Notes: generated by a model not told the origin, from the letters alone. A DNA stretch of 41,604 nucleotides from Candidatus Gastranaerophilales bacterium (GCA_944322935.1 CALUQO010000024.1:1-41604), one strand, 5' to 3'; numbered from the stretch's first letter, positions 7,225 through 17,115 are shown. Made by a program: numbers and translations.

Positions 7225-9762
7225 TTGGAAGAACTACTCAAAGGTCTTAATGACGAACAAAGAGAAGCCGTTGTTGAAAAAGAAGGGGCATTGCTTGTAC
7301 TGGCAGGTGCCGGCAGCGGAAAAACAAAGGTTTTGACAACACGTATAGTTAACCTTGTTAAATCCGGCGTTAATCCGTATAAAATCCTTGCCGTGACATT
7401 CACCAACAAAGCAGCGAGAGAAATGCGCGAGCGTCTTTCTAAAATGATAGGCGAAGAAGTAGTAAAAAAAATGTGGGTAGGAACCTTCCACAACATCTGC
7501 GGCAGGATACTCAGATTCGACATAGAAAACTACAAAAGCCCAGACGGCAGAAAATGGGACAACAACTATGTTATCTATGACGAAACTGACACAAACACCA
7601 TCATTAAAAATGCGATAAAGAAATTAAATATTGACGAAAAGACATTTGCCCCCAAGCTGGTTAAAGCTGCAATAAGCAACGCAAAAAGCAAAATGCAGGA
7701 TGCCTACACTTTTGCAACAAGGGCCAGAGATTACAGAAGCCAGAAAATTTCAGAGATTTATTATGAATATGAAAAACAGCTTCTTGCAAATAATGCAATA
7801 GACTTTGATGACATGCTGCTTTTGACTGTTAATCTGCTTTCCACAAACGAAGAAGTCAGAAACAAATACCACGAAAGATTCTCTCACATTCTCGTAGACG
7901 AGTTTCAAGACACGAACATAAGCCAGTATATGCTTATACGCCATCTGTATTCAAACGGAAAAACTGATGAAGAATTAAAAGGCCGCAGTCTTTGTGTTGT
8001 AGGTGATGTCGACCAGTCTATTTACAGCTGGCGCGGCGCGGACTACAAAATCATTCTCAACTTCCAGACGGATTATAAAAATGCAAAACTCATCAAACTG
8101 GAAAAAAACTACCGTTCGGTCGGAACTATCCTTGATGCAGCCAACGCAATCATTGTCAACAACACGGAACGTCTGAGCAAAAACCTGTACTCAACCAAAG
8201 GTCAGGGCGAAAAAATCGATATCTACGAATCTCAGGACGAATCCGGCGAAGCCTATTACATAGCAAACAAAATCCGAAACAACGTACGCAATCTCAACGA
8301 CTGCGCGGTATTATACAGAACAAACTCCCAATCGCGTGCAATAGAAGAAGCGCTCATATCTCAGGGCATTTCTTACCGTATGGTAGGCGGCTTAAAGTTC
8401 TATGACCGTAAGGAAATTAAAGACCTGATTGCGTATTTAAAACTTATTTATAACAGGCAGGATTCTCAAAGTTTAAAAAGAATTATCAATGTTCCGAAAC
8501 GTTCTATCGGCGATACAACCGTTAAAAAACTGCAGGATATTGCAACACAGATGGATTATTCCATATATGAGGTTATTCAAAACATTGATGAATATGAAGA
8601 TTTTTCTTCCGGTGTAAAATCCAAGCTCAAAAACTTTATTGAGCTTATTGACAAATTGGACAAAAACAGAACATCACTTTCATTGCCTGAGTTTATTGCA
8701 TTTATTATTGAAGAAACCGGCTATCTTGCAGAGTTAAAGCAGGAGGATACAGAGGAATCTCAATCCCGTATAGAAAACCTGCAGGAGCTTGTTAACGTAG
8801 CGCGTGATTTTTCACCGGAAGATGAAACCAATATACTGGGCGAATTCCTTGCACAGGTGGCACTGGTCAGCGACCTTGACGAAACGCCTGATTCTGACAA
8901 CGCCGTTACTCTGATGACCCTGCATGCGGCAAAAGGTCTTGAGTTTGACACGGTGTTTCTTGCAGGGCTTGAGGAAGGAATCTTTCCGCACAGCCGTTCT
9001 TTAAACAACAACACAGAAATGGAAGAAGAACGACGCCTTATGTATGTAGGGGTTACACGTGCAAAACAAAAGCTCTTTATCACTTATGCAAAAAGACGTC
9101 AGATGTGGGGAGAAACAAGATACTACACCCCGAGCCGCTTCTTAGAAGAAATTCCTTATAATCTCACCGAAAGAAACACCTCTGATGAAAACAGCTACTC
9201 ATCAAGCGGAAGGGGAACATTTAATCAGGCTGTTAACAAGCTTAAATCTCAGGCGCGTTCTGATTCTTCGGGGTATGTAGAAAAAACAACAAGCTTCGGC
9301 AAGGGGTTTATTGCCCCGTCAGCAGGCTTTAGCAATACTCAGAGCATCAGCAAAGTTGTTAAGAAAAAGCCTGTTTATAATGGAGAAAACAGCAGCAGTA
9401 ACAATTCATACAAACCGTTATCTGCACCGAAGCAAAACAATTTTGTAAAACGAGAAGCTTTTGTTGTTAAAAATGAACAGAACAGGGCCAAAGATGAAGA
9501 AAGAGTCAAAAAGATTCTTGAGGACAACCCGATAAAAAGAATGCTTGAAGAAAAGAAAGCCAAAGAAGCTGCACAGGCTGCAGCACAGGCAGAAACTACA
9601 TCGGGATTTAAACAGGGTGACAGAGTATTCCACGAAAAATTTGGAATCGGACATATTGAGGAGATAAAACAGATTGGTTCGTCATCAATGTATGTCATTG
9701 ACTTTGGCAAACAGGGAAAAAAGGCTGTTGATGCGTTATATACAAATTTAAAAAAATTCTAG
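7225..9762 (+). CDS. pcrA: ATP-dependent DNA helicase PcrA/UvrD
   Basis: A superfamily 1A 3'-5' helicase for repair and transcription-coupled processes, about 845 residues. Motifs in order: Q-motif LNDEQREAV, Walker A AGAGSGKT (about 27-34), motif II DEFQDTN, motif III VGDVDQSIYSWRGAD, motif IV near the YRS segment, motif V TLHAAKGLEFD, and motif VI VGVTRAKQKL. A low-complexity linker leads to a C-terminal Tudor-like domain (FKQGDRVFHEKFGIGHIEEI) that in PcrA contacts RNA polymerase. I chose the TTG at 7225 because AGGGGGAGA lies just upstream; the frame is open to a TTG at 7201, which lacks such a site. Divergent from the DprA-like gene. Confidence 0.95.
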   Translation: MEELLKGLNDEQREAVVEKEGALLVLAGAGSGKTKVLTTRIVNLVKSGVNPYKILAVTFTNKAAREMRERLSKMIGEEVVKKMWVGTFHNICGRILRFDIENYKSPDGRKWDNNYVIYDETDTNTIIKNAIKKLNIDEKTFAPKLVKAAISNAKSKMQDAYTFATRARDYRSQKISEIYYEYEKQLLANNAIDFDDMLLLTVNLLSTNEEVRNKYHERFSHILVDEFQDTNISQYMLIRHLYSNGKTDEELKGRSLCVVGDVDQSIYSWRGADYKIILNFQTDYKNAKLIKLEKNYRSVGTILDAANAIIVNNTERLSKNLYSTKGQGEKIDIYESQDESGEAYYIANKIRNNVRNLNDCAVLYRTNSQSRAIEEALISQGISYRMVGGLKFYDRKEIKDLIAYLKLIYNRQDSQSLKRIINVPKRSIGDTTVKKLQDIATQMDYSIYEVIQNIDEYEDFSSGVKSKLKNFIELIDKLDKNRTSLSLPEFIAFIIEETGYLAELKQEDTEESQSRIENLQELVNVARDFSPEDETNILGEFLAQVALVSDLDETPDSDNAVTLMTLHAAKGLEFDTVFLAGLEEGIFPHSRSLNNNTEMEEERRLMYVGVTRAKQKLFITYAKRRQMWGETRYYTPSRFLEEIPYNLTERNTSDENSYSSSGRGTFNQAVNKLKSQARSDSSGYVEKTTSFGKGFIAPSAGFSNTQSISKVVKKKPVYNGENSSSNNSYKPLSAPKQNNFVKREAFVVKNEQNRAKDEERVKKILEDNPIKRMLEEKKAKEAAQAAAQAETTSGFKQGDRVFHEKFGIGHIEEIKQIGSSSMYVIDFGKQGKKAVDALYTNLKKF

Positions 9763-9777
9763 AAAAAAAGACTGACT

Positions 9778-10467
9778 ATGAAAATAACCACTAAAAACAA
9801 TTATCCTCCAAATTTCGGATTAAGGGTGCAAACGCACAGAGTAATGGGGGAACATACCGTAAAAAACACTGATATTTTAATTAATAATGAAGAGCTCAAA
9901 AACTTTTTATATTATGTTCAAAAACCTGATTTTGACGAAACGGGCTTAAAGTTGATAACAAAACAAACCTGCAACAATCACTTTTTTTATCCGCCGGAAA
10001 CTTTTCGTCCCGCTCTCAGCCATCTTGATTTTGACGGAAAGCATAATGCTTTTTCCCGCTTCACATATCATGTGACAAACTTTTTTTCTGCCTTGAAAAA
10101 TAAAAACAGAGAAACATTTGTGGAGGAATCCGCACGTGCAAAACATTTTCTTGATGATATGTCGGTAGGTTTCCACGTAAAAAGAGGTACTGCATGGCAA
10201 AAATACAAGGAAGAAAAGGTGCACCGAGAGTTCGAGACCTTTGTTATGAACAACCAATACGACTTGCTTAAAAATTACACAAAATCAGAACTGCCGGCGC
10301 AAAACAAATGCTTTAAAGATTTGTTTTTAAACACGGTCAATACTTCTTTGAAAAATGAAATACCGACGATTAACAACAAAGCCGAATGGAAAAATATTGC
10401 GCAAAAAACAATCAATCTGAATATCGACGCTTCAAAAGAATTTTTCAGACTAATACAAAATTTATAA
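9778..10467 (+). CDS. Unknown protein with N-terminal NFG motif
   Basis: A 229-residue, Lys/Phe/Asn-rich, probably soluble protein, family not recognised. It opens with a short tail leading to YPPNFGLRVQTH. This resembles the short N-terminal motifs seen in many otherwise unrelated unknown proteins of gut Melainabacteria, for example ISFKAKNKK in the 24070-26400 gene. The rest looks mostly alpha-helical with no clear catalytic motif. It begins 15 bases after the helicase stop without a strong ribosome site, so it may be translated from the helicase message. Function unknown. Confidence 0.7.
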   Translation: MKITTKNNYPPNFGLRVQTHRVMGEHTVKNTDILINNEELKNFLYYVQKPDFDETGLKLITKQTCNNHFFYPPETFRPALSHLDFDGKHNAFSRFTYHVTNFFSALKNKNRETFVEESARAKHFLDDMSVGFHVKRGTAWQKYKEEKVHREFETFVMNNQYDLLKNYTKSELPAQNKCFKDLFLNTVNTSLKNEIPTINNKAEWKNIAQKTINLNIDASKEFFRLIQNL

Positions 10468-10510
10468 AATAACAATTGAGCCGTCATGATTTGCCTGAAG
10501 GCCGGCGGAG

Positions 10511-10560
10511 GTTAGCGCAGGTTAGCGCAGGTTAGCGCAGGTTAGCGCAGGTTAGCGCAG
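10511..10560. repeat. Five perfect tandem copies of a 10-bp unit
   Basis: GTTAGCGCAG is repeated five times without change in the gap behind the 229-residue gene. The period equals about one helical turn. There are no spacers, so it is not a CRISPR. Perfect identity suggests recent slippage expansion. Confidence 0.95.
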
Positions 10561-10717
10561 GTTTGAATATACCTGCAGGGTTGCAGTCTCCGCATCAGTC
10601 GCTTCGCACCTGAACTGTACCCAACAAAGCGGACAACAAAAAGTTGCGAGTATTGTTATGGCATAAAAAAGAAAGGGTACTGTTCCCCCCCCCGCCCTTG
10701 CAAGAGAGGGACCAAAC

Positions 10718-10840
10718 CGTCCCCCAAAAGTGGGCTCCGCATCAGACACTGCACACCATTGCAGAAGTCGAAAAATGTGCTGTTATTTTTGGACTTGTTA
10801 CGTAATTTTAATGCCAAAATTGTTTTTTGATGTTAAAAAG
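10718..10840 (+). repeat. Dispersed intergenic repeat, family B, long copy 2
   Basis: Direct match to the reverse complement of 104-226 in block order (CCCCCAAAAG, CTCCGCATCAG, TGCACACC, GAAGTCGAAAAA, GTTACGTAATT). It sits immediately before the promoter region of the efflux operon, and its last bases run into a possible -35 (TTGATG). Confidence 0.8.
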
Positions 10841-10904
10841 TTTATATATTGTATACTCTGATTATATTATTCTTTGCGGGAGCTATTGATATTATAAAAG
10901 ATTG

Positions 10905-10928
10905 TTGTTATCATAACAATTGTATAAT
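10905..10928 (+). promoter_or_regulatory. Perfect 15-bp palindrome next to the -10 of the efflux operon
   Basis: TTGTTATCATAACAA (10905-10919) is a perfect 7-1-7 palindrome placed just before TATAAT (10923-10928). The MFP start codon is 25 bases further on, after AAGAGG. This position suits a repressor site. No regulator gene lies beside it, so the binding protein is unknown. A PerR/Fur- or TetR-type protein would fit the geometry. Confidence 0.65.
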
Positions 10929-10952
10929 TATAACGGGAAGAGGTTCAATATA

Positions 10953-12131
10953 ATGGATAGGAAAAAATTAATAGGGATAATAATCGTTGCCATAATTGTT
11001 GTTCCTATTGTTTTTAATAAAGTAGCCGGTTTTATTTCTGCCAAAATAGCTGCGGAAATGCAAAAACGTCCTACAGAGGTTGAAGTAGGCTATTCAACAG
11101 AGGGGGATTATTACCCTAAAAATGAATCCGTAGGCCGTGTAGAGGCTAAGTATTCAGTCGATGTTGTTGCCAGAATAAACGGATGGCTTCAGAAAAGATA
11201 TTTTAAAGAAGGTGCTTTTGTAAAAAAAGGCCAGACCCTTTTTCTTATCCAGCCTAATGAATATCAGATAGCGGTACAGCAGGCTGAAGCTGCAGTAAGA
11301 CAATCCGAGGCTGCTTTAATTAATGCGGAAAAGGAACTTGTCAGAGCAAAAGAACTTGTTAAAAACGACTTTGTAAGTAAATCTTATTACGATAACGCCC
11401 TTGCTACACGTGACCAGAACAGGGCCACAAGGGATGTTAACAAAGCTAATCTTGCTGCTGCAAAACTTAATTTGAGCTATACAAAAATTACTTCACCCGT
11501 TGACGGCCGTGTGGGTAAGATTCTTATTACCGAGGGCAACCTTGTGAACTCTCAATCGGGCACGCTTGCCAGAATAGTCAGCACAAGCCCTATTTATGTA
11601 TACTTCACTATTAAGAGTGAGGACTATATTGCATACAGAAAATACAGAATGGAAAATAACCTCACCAAGGACCCCGGCATGAATGTTCAAATAAGACTTT
11701 CAGACGGCTCTTTATATAAAGAACAGGGCAAAATAGAATTTATGAACAACGAAGTTGACCAGACAGCAGGTACTATTTCTGTCAGAGCTACTTTCCAGAA
11801 TAAAGACAACCTGCTGGTTCCGGGTGACTTTGTTAATGTTACCGCAACGGCCAAAGAACCGATAAAAGTGGTTCTTGTGCCTCAGGTTGCCGTATCAGAC
11901 AGTACAGAAGGCACTTATGTATGGCTTGTTGATGAAAACCATACGGCACAGCAAAAATATATAACAATTGATAAACAAGAAGGCGATAACTGGATTGTTA
12001 CCGACGGTTTAGAACCCGGTCAAATGGTTATTAAATCCGGCTTCCAAAGATTAAAAGCAGGTACAAAGGTCTCATTTAAAGAGCCCGAAACCTCCGTGGA
12101 ACAAGGTGAAAACAACGAGAAAGAAAATTAA
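10953..12131 (+). CDS. RND efflux periplasmic adaptor (membrane fusion protein)
   Basis: A 392-residue AcrA/MexA-type adaptor joining the inner-membrane pump to the outer-membrane channel. An uncleaved N-terminal hydrophobic anchor (residues 6-22) is followed by the first lipoyl half (VDVVARINGWLQKRYFKEGAFVKKGQ), a coiled-coil hairpin rich in Ala/Glu (about 85-150), the second lipoyl half (ITSPVDGRVGK), and beta-barrel and membrane-proximal domains. There is no lipobox cysteine, unlike AcrA. I chose the ATG at 10953 because it follows AAGAGG; the longer frame would start at a TTG at 10920 inside the promoter. First gene of the tripartite operon, 6 bases before the permease. Confidence 0.93.
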   Translation: MDRKKLIGIIIVAIIVVPIVFNKVAGFISAKIAAEMQKRPTEVEVGYSTEGDYYPKNESVGRVEAKYSVDVVARINGWLQKRYFKEGAFVKKGQTLFLIQPNEYQIAVQQAEAAVRQSEAALINAEKELVRAKELVKNDFVSKSYYDNALATRDQNRATRDVNKANLAAAKLNLSYTKITSPVDGRVGKILITEGNLVNSQSGTLARIVSTSPIYVYFTIKSEDYIAYRKYRMENNLTKDPGMNVQIRLSDGSLYKEQGKIEFMNNEVDQTAGTISVRATFQNKDNLLVPGDFVNVTATAKEPIKVVLVPQVAVSDSTEGTYVWLVDENHTAQQKYITIDKQEGDNWIVTDGLEPGQMVIKSGFQRLKAGTKVSFKEPETSVEQGENNEKEN

Positions 12132-12137
12132 TAAACA

Positions 12138-15100
12138 ATGGCTATAGAAAACAATCAACCGGAAAAAGATAAAAGCAAAAAAGAGGAATTATACTTTTTT
12201 ATTCGCAAACCCAGGTTTGCGATTGTAATCTCTCTGTTTATAACACTGGTCGGTGTTATATCAATGATGGGCTTGCAGCTTGAAAAGTATCCGAATATTA
12301 CCCCGCCTCAGATTCAGGTAACGGCTTCTTATCCCGGTGCAAGTGCTGACGTTGTAGAGTCATCTGTTGCATCTCTTATCGAATCTCAGGTCAACGGTGT
12401 TGAAGACATGATTTACATGGTTTCAACAAGTACAGATGCTTCATACAGACTTCAAATATATTTTAAGGTAGGTTCGGACAGAAACATTGACCTTGTAAAC
12501 GTACAAAACCGTGTAAAACAAATTGAACCTAAATTGCCGCAGGATGTACAAAGACTGGGGGTAACCGCAAAACAACAGGTATCAGGCGCCGGTGTTGCCA
12601 TTTTGAACCTTGCTTCAACGGACGGCAGATACTCACAGCTTGATGTAACAAACTATGCTTCTATTTATATTAAAGATGAAATTGCGCGTTTGCCCGGTGT
12701 TGGTGATGTTGGCGTATACGGTGCCGGCAACTATTCTATGAGAATATGGCTGGATACGGAAAAAATGGCTAACCTTAATGTTTCTGTATCAGAGGTGCAA
12801 AATGCAATAAATACGCAAAATATTCAGGTTGCAGCCGGTGCTTTGGGGCAAGAACCGGGCCCTGACAAACAAAAATTCCAAATAACATTAAGAACAAAAG
12901 GACGTCTGCTTGAACCTTCGGAATTTGAAGATATAATTATACGTTCCAATCTTGACGGCTCAAGTATAAAACTCAAGGATGTCGCAAGAGTAGAACTCGG
13001 CTCTGAAACTTATGACAGAAACGGTCGTGCAGATGGTAAACCGGTTGCTTTGATGCAAATTATTCAGATACCGGGCGCTAATGCAATTGAAATTGTTGAC
13101 CAGGTTAAGGCCAAAATTGCCGAAATTCAAAAGACTTTGCCTGATGGCATGGAGCTTTCTATCGGACACGATGATACTCAGTTTATCCGTGAATCAATGA
13201 AAGAGGTAGTCAAAACTATTATAGAAACTTCTATCATCGTAGTTGCGATTATCTTTGTTTTCCTTGGCGACCCCAGAGCTACCCTTGTTCCTTTGATAGC
13301 AATCCCCGTGTCTTTGATTGGTACGTTTGCGGCATTGCCGGTTTTTGGAATGTCCATTAACCTTTTGACCTTGTTCGCGATGGTACTGGCGGTTGCGACC
13401 GTAGTCGATGACGCGATTGTTGTAATTGAAAACGTAAAAAGACACCTTGAGGATGGCAAAACACCTGTTGAAGCAACGCAGATTACAATGAAAGAAATCG
13501 GCGGGGCACTTGTTTCCATGGCGCTGGTATTGATGGCTGTATTTGTTCCTGTTTCATTTATTCCAGGGTTGTCCGGGTTAATGTATAAGCAATTCGCAGT
13601 ATGTATTGCCGTTTCTATTGCTTTGTCCGCTGTTTGTGCGTTGACACTGTCTCCGGCATTGTGTTCCATTATTTTAAGACCCGAGGACCCTGACAGAAAA
13701 CCGTCAAACAAAATTTCCGCGGCTATCAAGTGGGTGTTTATGGAATTTAACGTATATTTCCAGAAACTAACCGATTTATACCTGCATTTTGTAAAAAAAT
13801 TCGTGTACAGCCCGAAACTTACTCTGGTTGTTTACGGCGCAATCATTGTTCTTATGCTTGTGCTGTTTAAAGTTATACCGACAGGTTTTATTCCTGACGA
13901 AGACCAGGCTGTATTGATGACACAAATAAACCTTCCTTCGGGTGCTTCTCTTGCCAGAACCAATGACGTAACACAGGAGATGGAAGAAAAACTTAAGCAA
14001 ATCGAAGGTGTTGAAGGTGTAATTGTATTTGTGGGCATGGGGCCTTCTAACCAGGCATTTATGGTTATTCGTCTGGAAGAATGGGATAAAAGAGAATTTA
14101 ACATATTCCAAAAAGCCATAAGAAAAATTCAGGGCAAAGAAACCGATTTATCTTTGAATGCAATACTTGGAAGAATCAGAAAAGAATTTTCTTCTATTAA
14201 ATCAGCACAAATAGGTGTATTTTCTCCACCGGCAATTACCGGTATGAGTATGGTGGGTGGTTTTGAGTTCCAGATGCTCTCCAAGGGTGAGTATACGCCT
14301 CAGGAAATGGAGCAGTGGGCTAACAAACTTCTTGCCGAGGCAAACAGCAACCCGAATTTGACTAACGTTTATACAGAGTATCAAGCCAACATGCTCCAAT
14401 ATATTGTTGAGATTGATTATGCAAAGGCACTTGCTCAGGGCGTTGATTTACAGGAATTGTATTCGACACTGTCCTCGACTCTTGGTACATATTACGTAAA
14501 CGACTTTAACAAACTCGGCCGTGTATTCAGGGTTCAAATGCAGGCTGAACAGCGTTTTAGAAGGAATGCAAACGACCTTAGCGGTATATATATCAAAAAT
14601 AATGCCGGAAAGATGGTTCCTATAACGACCATTGTTTCATTAAAACAGTCTGTAGGCGCTGCTTCTATTACACGATACAACCAGTATGAAAACGTACAGA
14701 TATCAGGTCAGCCGGCATCGGGAAGAAGCTCCGGTGACGCAATGAAGGCAATGGAAGAGGTTGCAACAAAAATTCTGCCTAAAGATATGGGCTTTGAATG
14801 GTCCGGTACTTCTAAACAGGAGCTTGAATCAAGCGGACAAACCACTACTGTAATAGCAATGGCTTTGATTTTTGTGTATCTGTTCCTTGTTGCACTTTAT
14901 GAAAGCTGGTCAATACCGTTTGCGGTACTGCTCATCTGTCCGTTAGCCGCGGCCGGTGCGTTGATATTCCAGTTGATAATGGGACAGGCGTTTGACCTTT
15001 ATTCTCAGGTCGGTATGATTATGCTTATCGGTCTGGCTGCAAAACAGGCAATCTTGATTGTTGAATTTGCTAAAGAATTGCACGAAAACGGCGGACGTTC

Positions 15101-15365
15101 AGTTGAAGAAGCCGCAGTAGAGGCTTCTCACATAAGATTCAGGGCGATTATGATGACTGTAGTTGCATTCGTAGTCGGTATGCTGCCGTTGATTCTTGCA
15201 CACGGCGCCGGTGCTGCATCGAGAATTTCAGTCGGTTCTACCGTATTTGGCGGTATGATGGCGGCCGGTACACTCGGTACTATCATGACGCCTGCTTTTT
15301 ATGTAATAATACAGCACCTCGTTTATAAAGTATTGGGCAAGAATATGGATGGGACAGAAAAATAA
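12138..15365 (+). CDS. RND multidrug efflux permease (HAE-1 family, AcrB/MexB-like)
   Basis: A 1075-residue inner-membrane proton antiporter, full length for the family, with twelve expected membrane helices and two large periplasmic loops. The first helix is in FAIVISLFITLVGVISM. The proton-relay acids D424 and D425 are in VVDDAIVVIEN (AcrB D407/D408), and K969 in GLAAKQAILIVEFAKE corresponds to AcrB K940. The VNGVEDMIYM and FIPDEDQAV segments are typical. The HAE-1 type exports hydrophobic drugs, bile salts or lipids, rather than metals. Bile tolerance would fit a gut resident, but the substrate cannot be read from sequence. Confidence 0.95.
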   Translation: MAIENNQPEKDKSKKEELYFFIRKPRFAIVISLFITLVGVISMMGLQLEKYPNITPPQIQVTASYPGASADVVESSVASLIESQVNGVEDMIYMVSTSTDASYRLQIYFKVGSDRNIDLVNVQNRVKQIEPKLPQDVQRLGVTAKQQVSGAGVAILNLASTDGRYSQLDVTNYASIYIKDEIARLPGVGDVGVYGAGNYSMRIWLDTEKMANLNVSVSEVQNAINTQNIQVAAGALGQEPGPDKQKFQITLRTKGRLLEPSEFEDIIIRSNLDGSSIKLKDVARVELGSETYDRNGRADGKPVALMQIIQIPGANAIEIVDQVKAKIAEIQKTLPDGMELSIGHDDTQFIRESMKEVVKTIIETSIIVVAIIFVFLGDPRATLVPLIAIPVSLIGTFAALPVFGMSINLLTLFAMVLAVATVVDDAIVVIENVKRHLEDGKTPVEATQITMKEIGGALVSMALVLMAVFVPVSFIPGLSGLMYKQFAVCIAVSIALSAVCALTLSPALCSIILRPEDPDRKPSNKISAAIKWVFMEFNVYFQKLTDLYLHFVKKFVYSPKLTLVVYGAIIVLMLVLFKVIPTGFIPDEDQAVLMTQINLPSGASLARTNDVTQEMEEKLKQIEGVEGVIVFVGMGPSNQAFMVIRLEEWDKREFNIFQKAIRKIQGKETDLSLNAILGRIRKEFSSIKSAQIGVFSPPAITGMSMVGGFEFQMLSKGEYTPQEMEQWANKLLAEANSNPNLTNVYTEYQANMLQYIVEIDYAKALAQGVDLQELYSTLSSTLGTYYVNDFNKLGRVFRVQMQAEQRFRRNANDLSGIYIKNNAGKMVPITTIVSLKQSVGAASITRYNQYENVQISGQPASGRSSGDAMKAMEEVATKILPKDMGFEWSGTSKQELESSGQTTTVIAMALIFVYLFLVALYESWSIPFAVLLICPLAAAGALIFQLIMGQAFDLYSQVGMIMLIGLAAKQAILIVEFAKELHENGGRSVEEAAVEASHIRFRAIMMTVVAFVVGMLPLILAHGAGAASRISVGSTVFGGMMAAGTLGTIMTPAFYVIIQHLVYKVLGKNMDGTEK

Positions 15366-15403
15366 ATCCATAATCTGAATTAAAGGGAATTAATGGGGAA
15401 GAA

Positions 15404-17101
15404 ATGAAAAGAATACAAAAAACATTAGCAATAACTTTAATACTATCAATGTTCAGTTTTATCGCTCCGTCGCAAGCTTTTGCGTTTGAGTGGAACATAT
15501 TCAAAAAGAAAAACAGCGAGCCGCCAAAGGTTCAGCAGGAGGACGTTGTTGAACAAAAAGATGCTAAGCCCGAAAAAAAGAAAAAAGAAAAATACGACGA
15601 GCAAAAAGTTACTGCTAAAACCGACAAATCACAATATTCGGTTCGTTTGATAGTCGATGACAATAAGGATAAAAAAGAGAAAAAAGCTGCCAAAAAAGAG
15701 AAAAAAGAAACCAAAGTAAAGCATAAACATTTTTCAAAACCTAACGCTTCAAAAGCAAAAAATGCGCCCGAAGAAAAAACTGACGAGCAGCTTTTAAATG
15801 AACAAAATACCAAAGTTGAGCAGGGTGATGCTTTCAGCTCCGAAAGACCGGATATAGAGGGGTCTGTTTCTGCAACAAAAATTATATCTGTGGATGATTG
15901 CGTAAAAATCGCTTTGCAAAATAACCCTAATATCCTCTCTCAACTTTTGAGCAAAGATATATATAAAAATCAAATAGCTCAGGCGTGGTCAAACTATTTC
16001 CCGACACTTTCTGCCGGTGTGTCATACTCAAGAAACGATATGCTTGTGACAAACTTTAGATTCCCCACGCAGACTTATAATTCGTGGAATATGCCGACAG
16101 TGGGCGTCAATATGCTGTTGTTTGACTTCGGTAAAACAAGCACACAGGCTGGCGTTGCTAAAAAGACTTATGAAGCTTCAAGAGAAACCTTGCAATCCAG
16201 CATAAACGATGTTGTTTATAACGTAAAAAATTACTATTACAACCTTCTATATCTTCAACAGCAGGTAGAGGTTTATGAAGATACAGTGCTGCAATACCAG
16301 ATTCACCTTGAACAGGCGCAGGCTTATTATAATATCGGAAGCAAAGCTAAAATTGATGTGTCTACTGCTGCTTTCAATTTGGATAACGCAAAACTTACTC
16401 TTATTCAGGCTAAAAACGCTGTAGATACAGGCTTTGCACAACTCACAAACGCAATGGGCGTGCCCGAGTTCGCTAAATTCGACATAAAAGACAGACTAGA
16501 TAAAAAAAGATATGACATAACTTTTGACGAGGCTTTAGAAATTGCCTATAAACAGAGCCCGACTTTAGCAGCAGCCAAAAAGAAAATGGAAGGTTCAAAA
16601 CTTCTTGTTAAAGCGTCTAAGGTTGCATTTTTGCCTGACTTAAACGGTTTTGGTTCTTATATTAACGGCGGTAAAACTCCCAGCACGGACTATAGCTACC
16701 AGATTGGGGCACAATTAAGTTATACAAATATGAATCTTTTCTTATTAAAGAAACAGGTTGACGAAGCTAAGCTGACTTACAAAAAAGATCAGGCCGATTA
16801 CGAGGTTCAGCGTCAGAAAGTTTACCTTGACGTAAAACAGGCATATATCCAGCTTAAAAACGCACAGCAGTCTATTCCTGTTTCAAGAGCGTCTATGGAT
16901 GTAGCACAGGAAAGATATGAACTTGCAGCAGGCCGATATAAGGTAGGTTTGGGCGATGCGCTTGAACTTAAGGATTCACAAATTACATATATGAACGCAA
17001 AATTGCAGTACTATAACACGTTGATGCAGTATCATATATCTGCGGCAAACCTTGAACGTGTAATGGGTGCCCCGCTCACGGCAAGTGATGTTACTTTGTA
17101 A
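15404..17101 (+). CDS. TolC-family outer-membrane efflux protein with charged N-terminal extension
   Basis: A 565-residue outer-membrane channel of the tripartite pump. Signal peptide about 1-27 ending APSQAFA. The two OEP repeats run from about residue 165 (DDCVKIALQNNPNI) to the end, including the second DEALEIAYKQSP repeat and long coiled-coil helices (VQRQKVYLDVKQAYIQLKN). Between signal and channel lies an unusual stretch of roughly 130 residues very rich in Lys and Glu (KPEKKKKEKYDEQK, KKEKKAAKKEKKETK). It is absent from standard TolC and would sit in the periplasm or contact peptidoglycan. Preceded by AAGGGAATTAATGGGGAAG. Last gene of the operon, followed by a terminator. Confidence 0.92.
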   Translation: MKRIQKTLAITLILSMFSFIAPSQAFAFEWNIFKKKNSEPPKVQQEDVVEQKDAKPEKKKKEKYDEQKVTAKTDKSQYSVRLIVDDNKDKKEKKAAKKEKKETKVKHKHFSKPNASKAKNAPEEKTDEQLLNEQNTKVEQGDAFSSERPDIEGSVSATKIISVDDCVKIALQNNPNILSQLLSKDIYKNQIAQAWSNYFPTLSAGVSYSRNDMLVTNFRFPTQTYNSWNMPTVGVNMLLFDFGKTSTQAGVAKKTYEASRETLQSSINDVVYNVKNYYYNLLYLQQQVEVYEDTVLQYQIHLEQAQAYYNIGSKAKIDVSTAAFNLDNAKLTLIQAKNAVDTGFAQLTNAMGVPEFAKFDIKDRLDKKRYDITFDEALEIAYKQSPTLAAAKKKMEGSKLLVKASKVAFLPDLNGFGSYINGGKTPSTDYSYQIGAQLSYTNMNLFLLKKQVDEAKLTYKKDQADYEVQRQKVYLDVKQAYIQLKNAQQSIPVSRASMDVAQERYELAAGRYKVGLGDALELKDSQITYMNAKLQYYNTLMQYHISAANLERVMGAPLTASDVTL

Positions 17102-17115
17102 TTGTAATTTTATGT

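Noticed and set aside
7065-7523. 152-codon minus-strand frame
   Set aside because: It spans the divergent promoter and the antisense of the PcrA Walker A region; no family or ribosome site.
10511-10560. Candidate CRISPR array
   Set aside because: Ten-base units follow each other without spacers and there are no cas genes.
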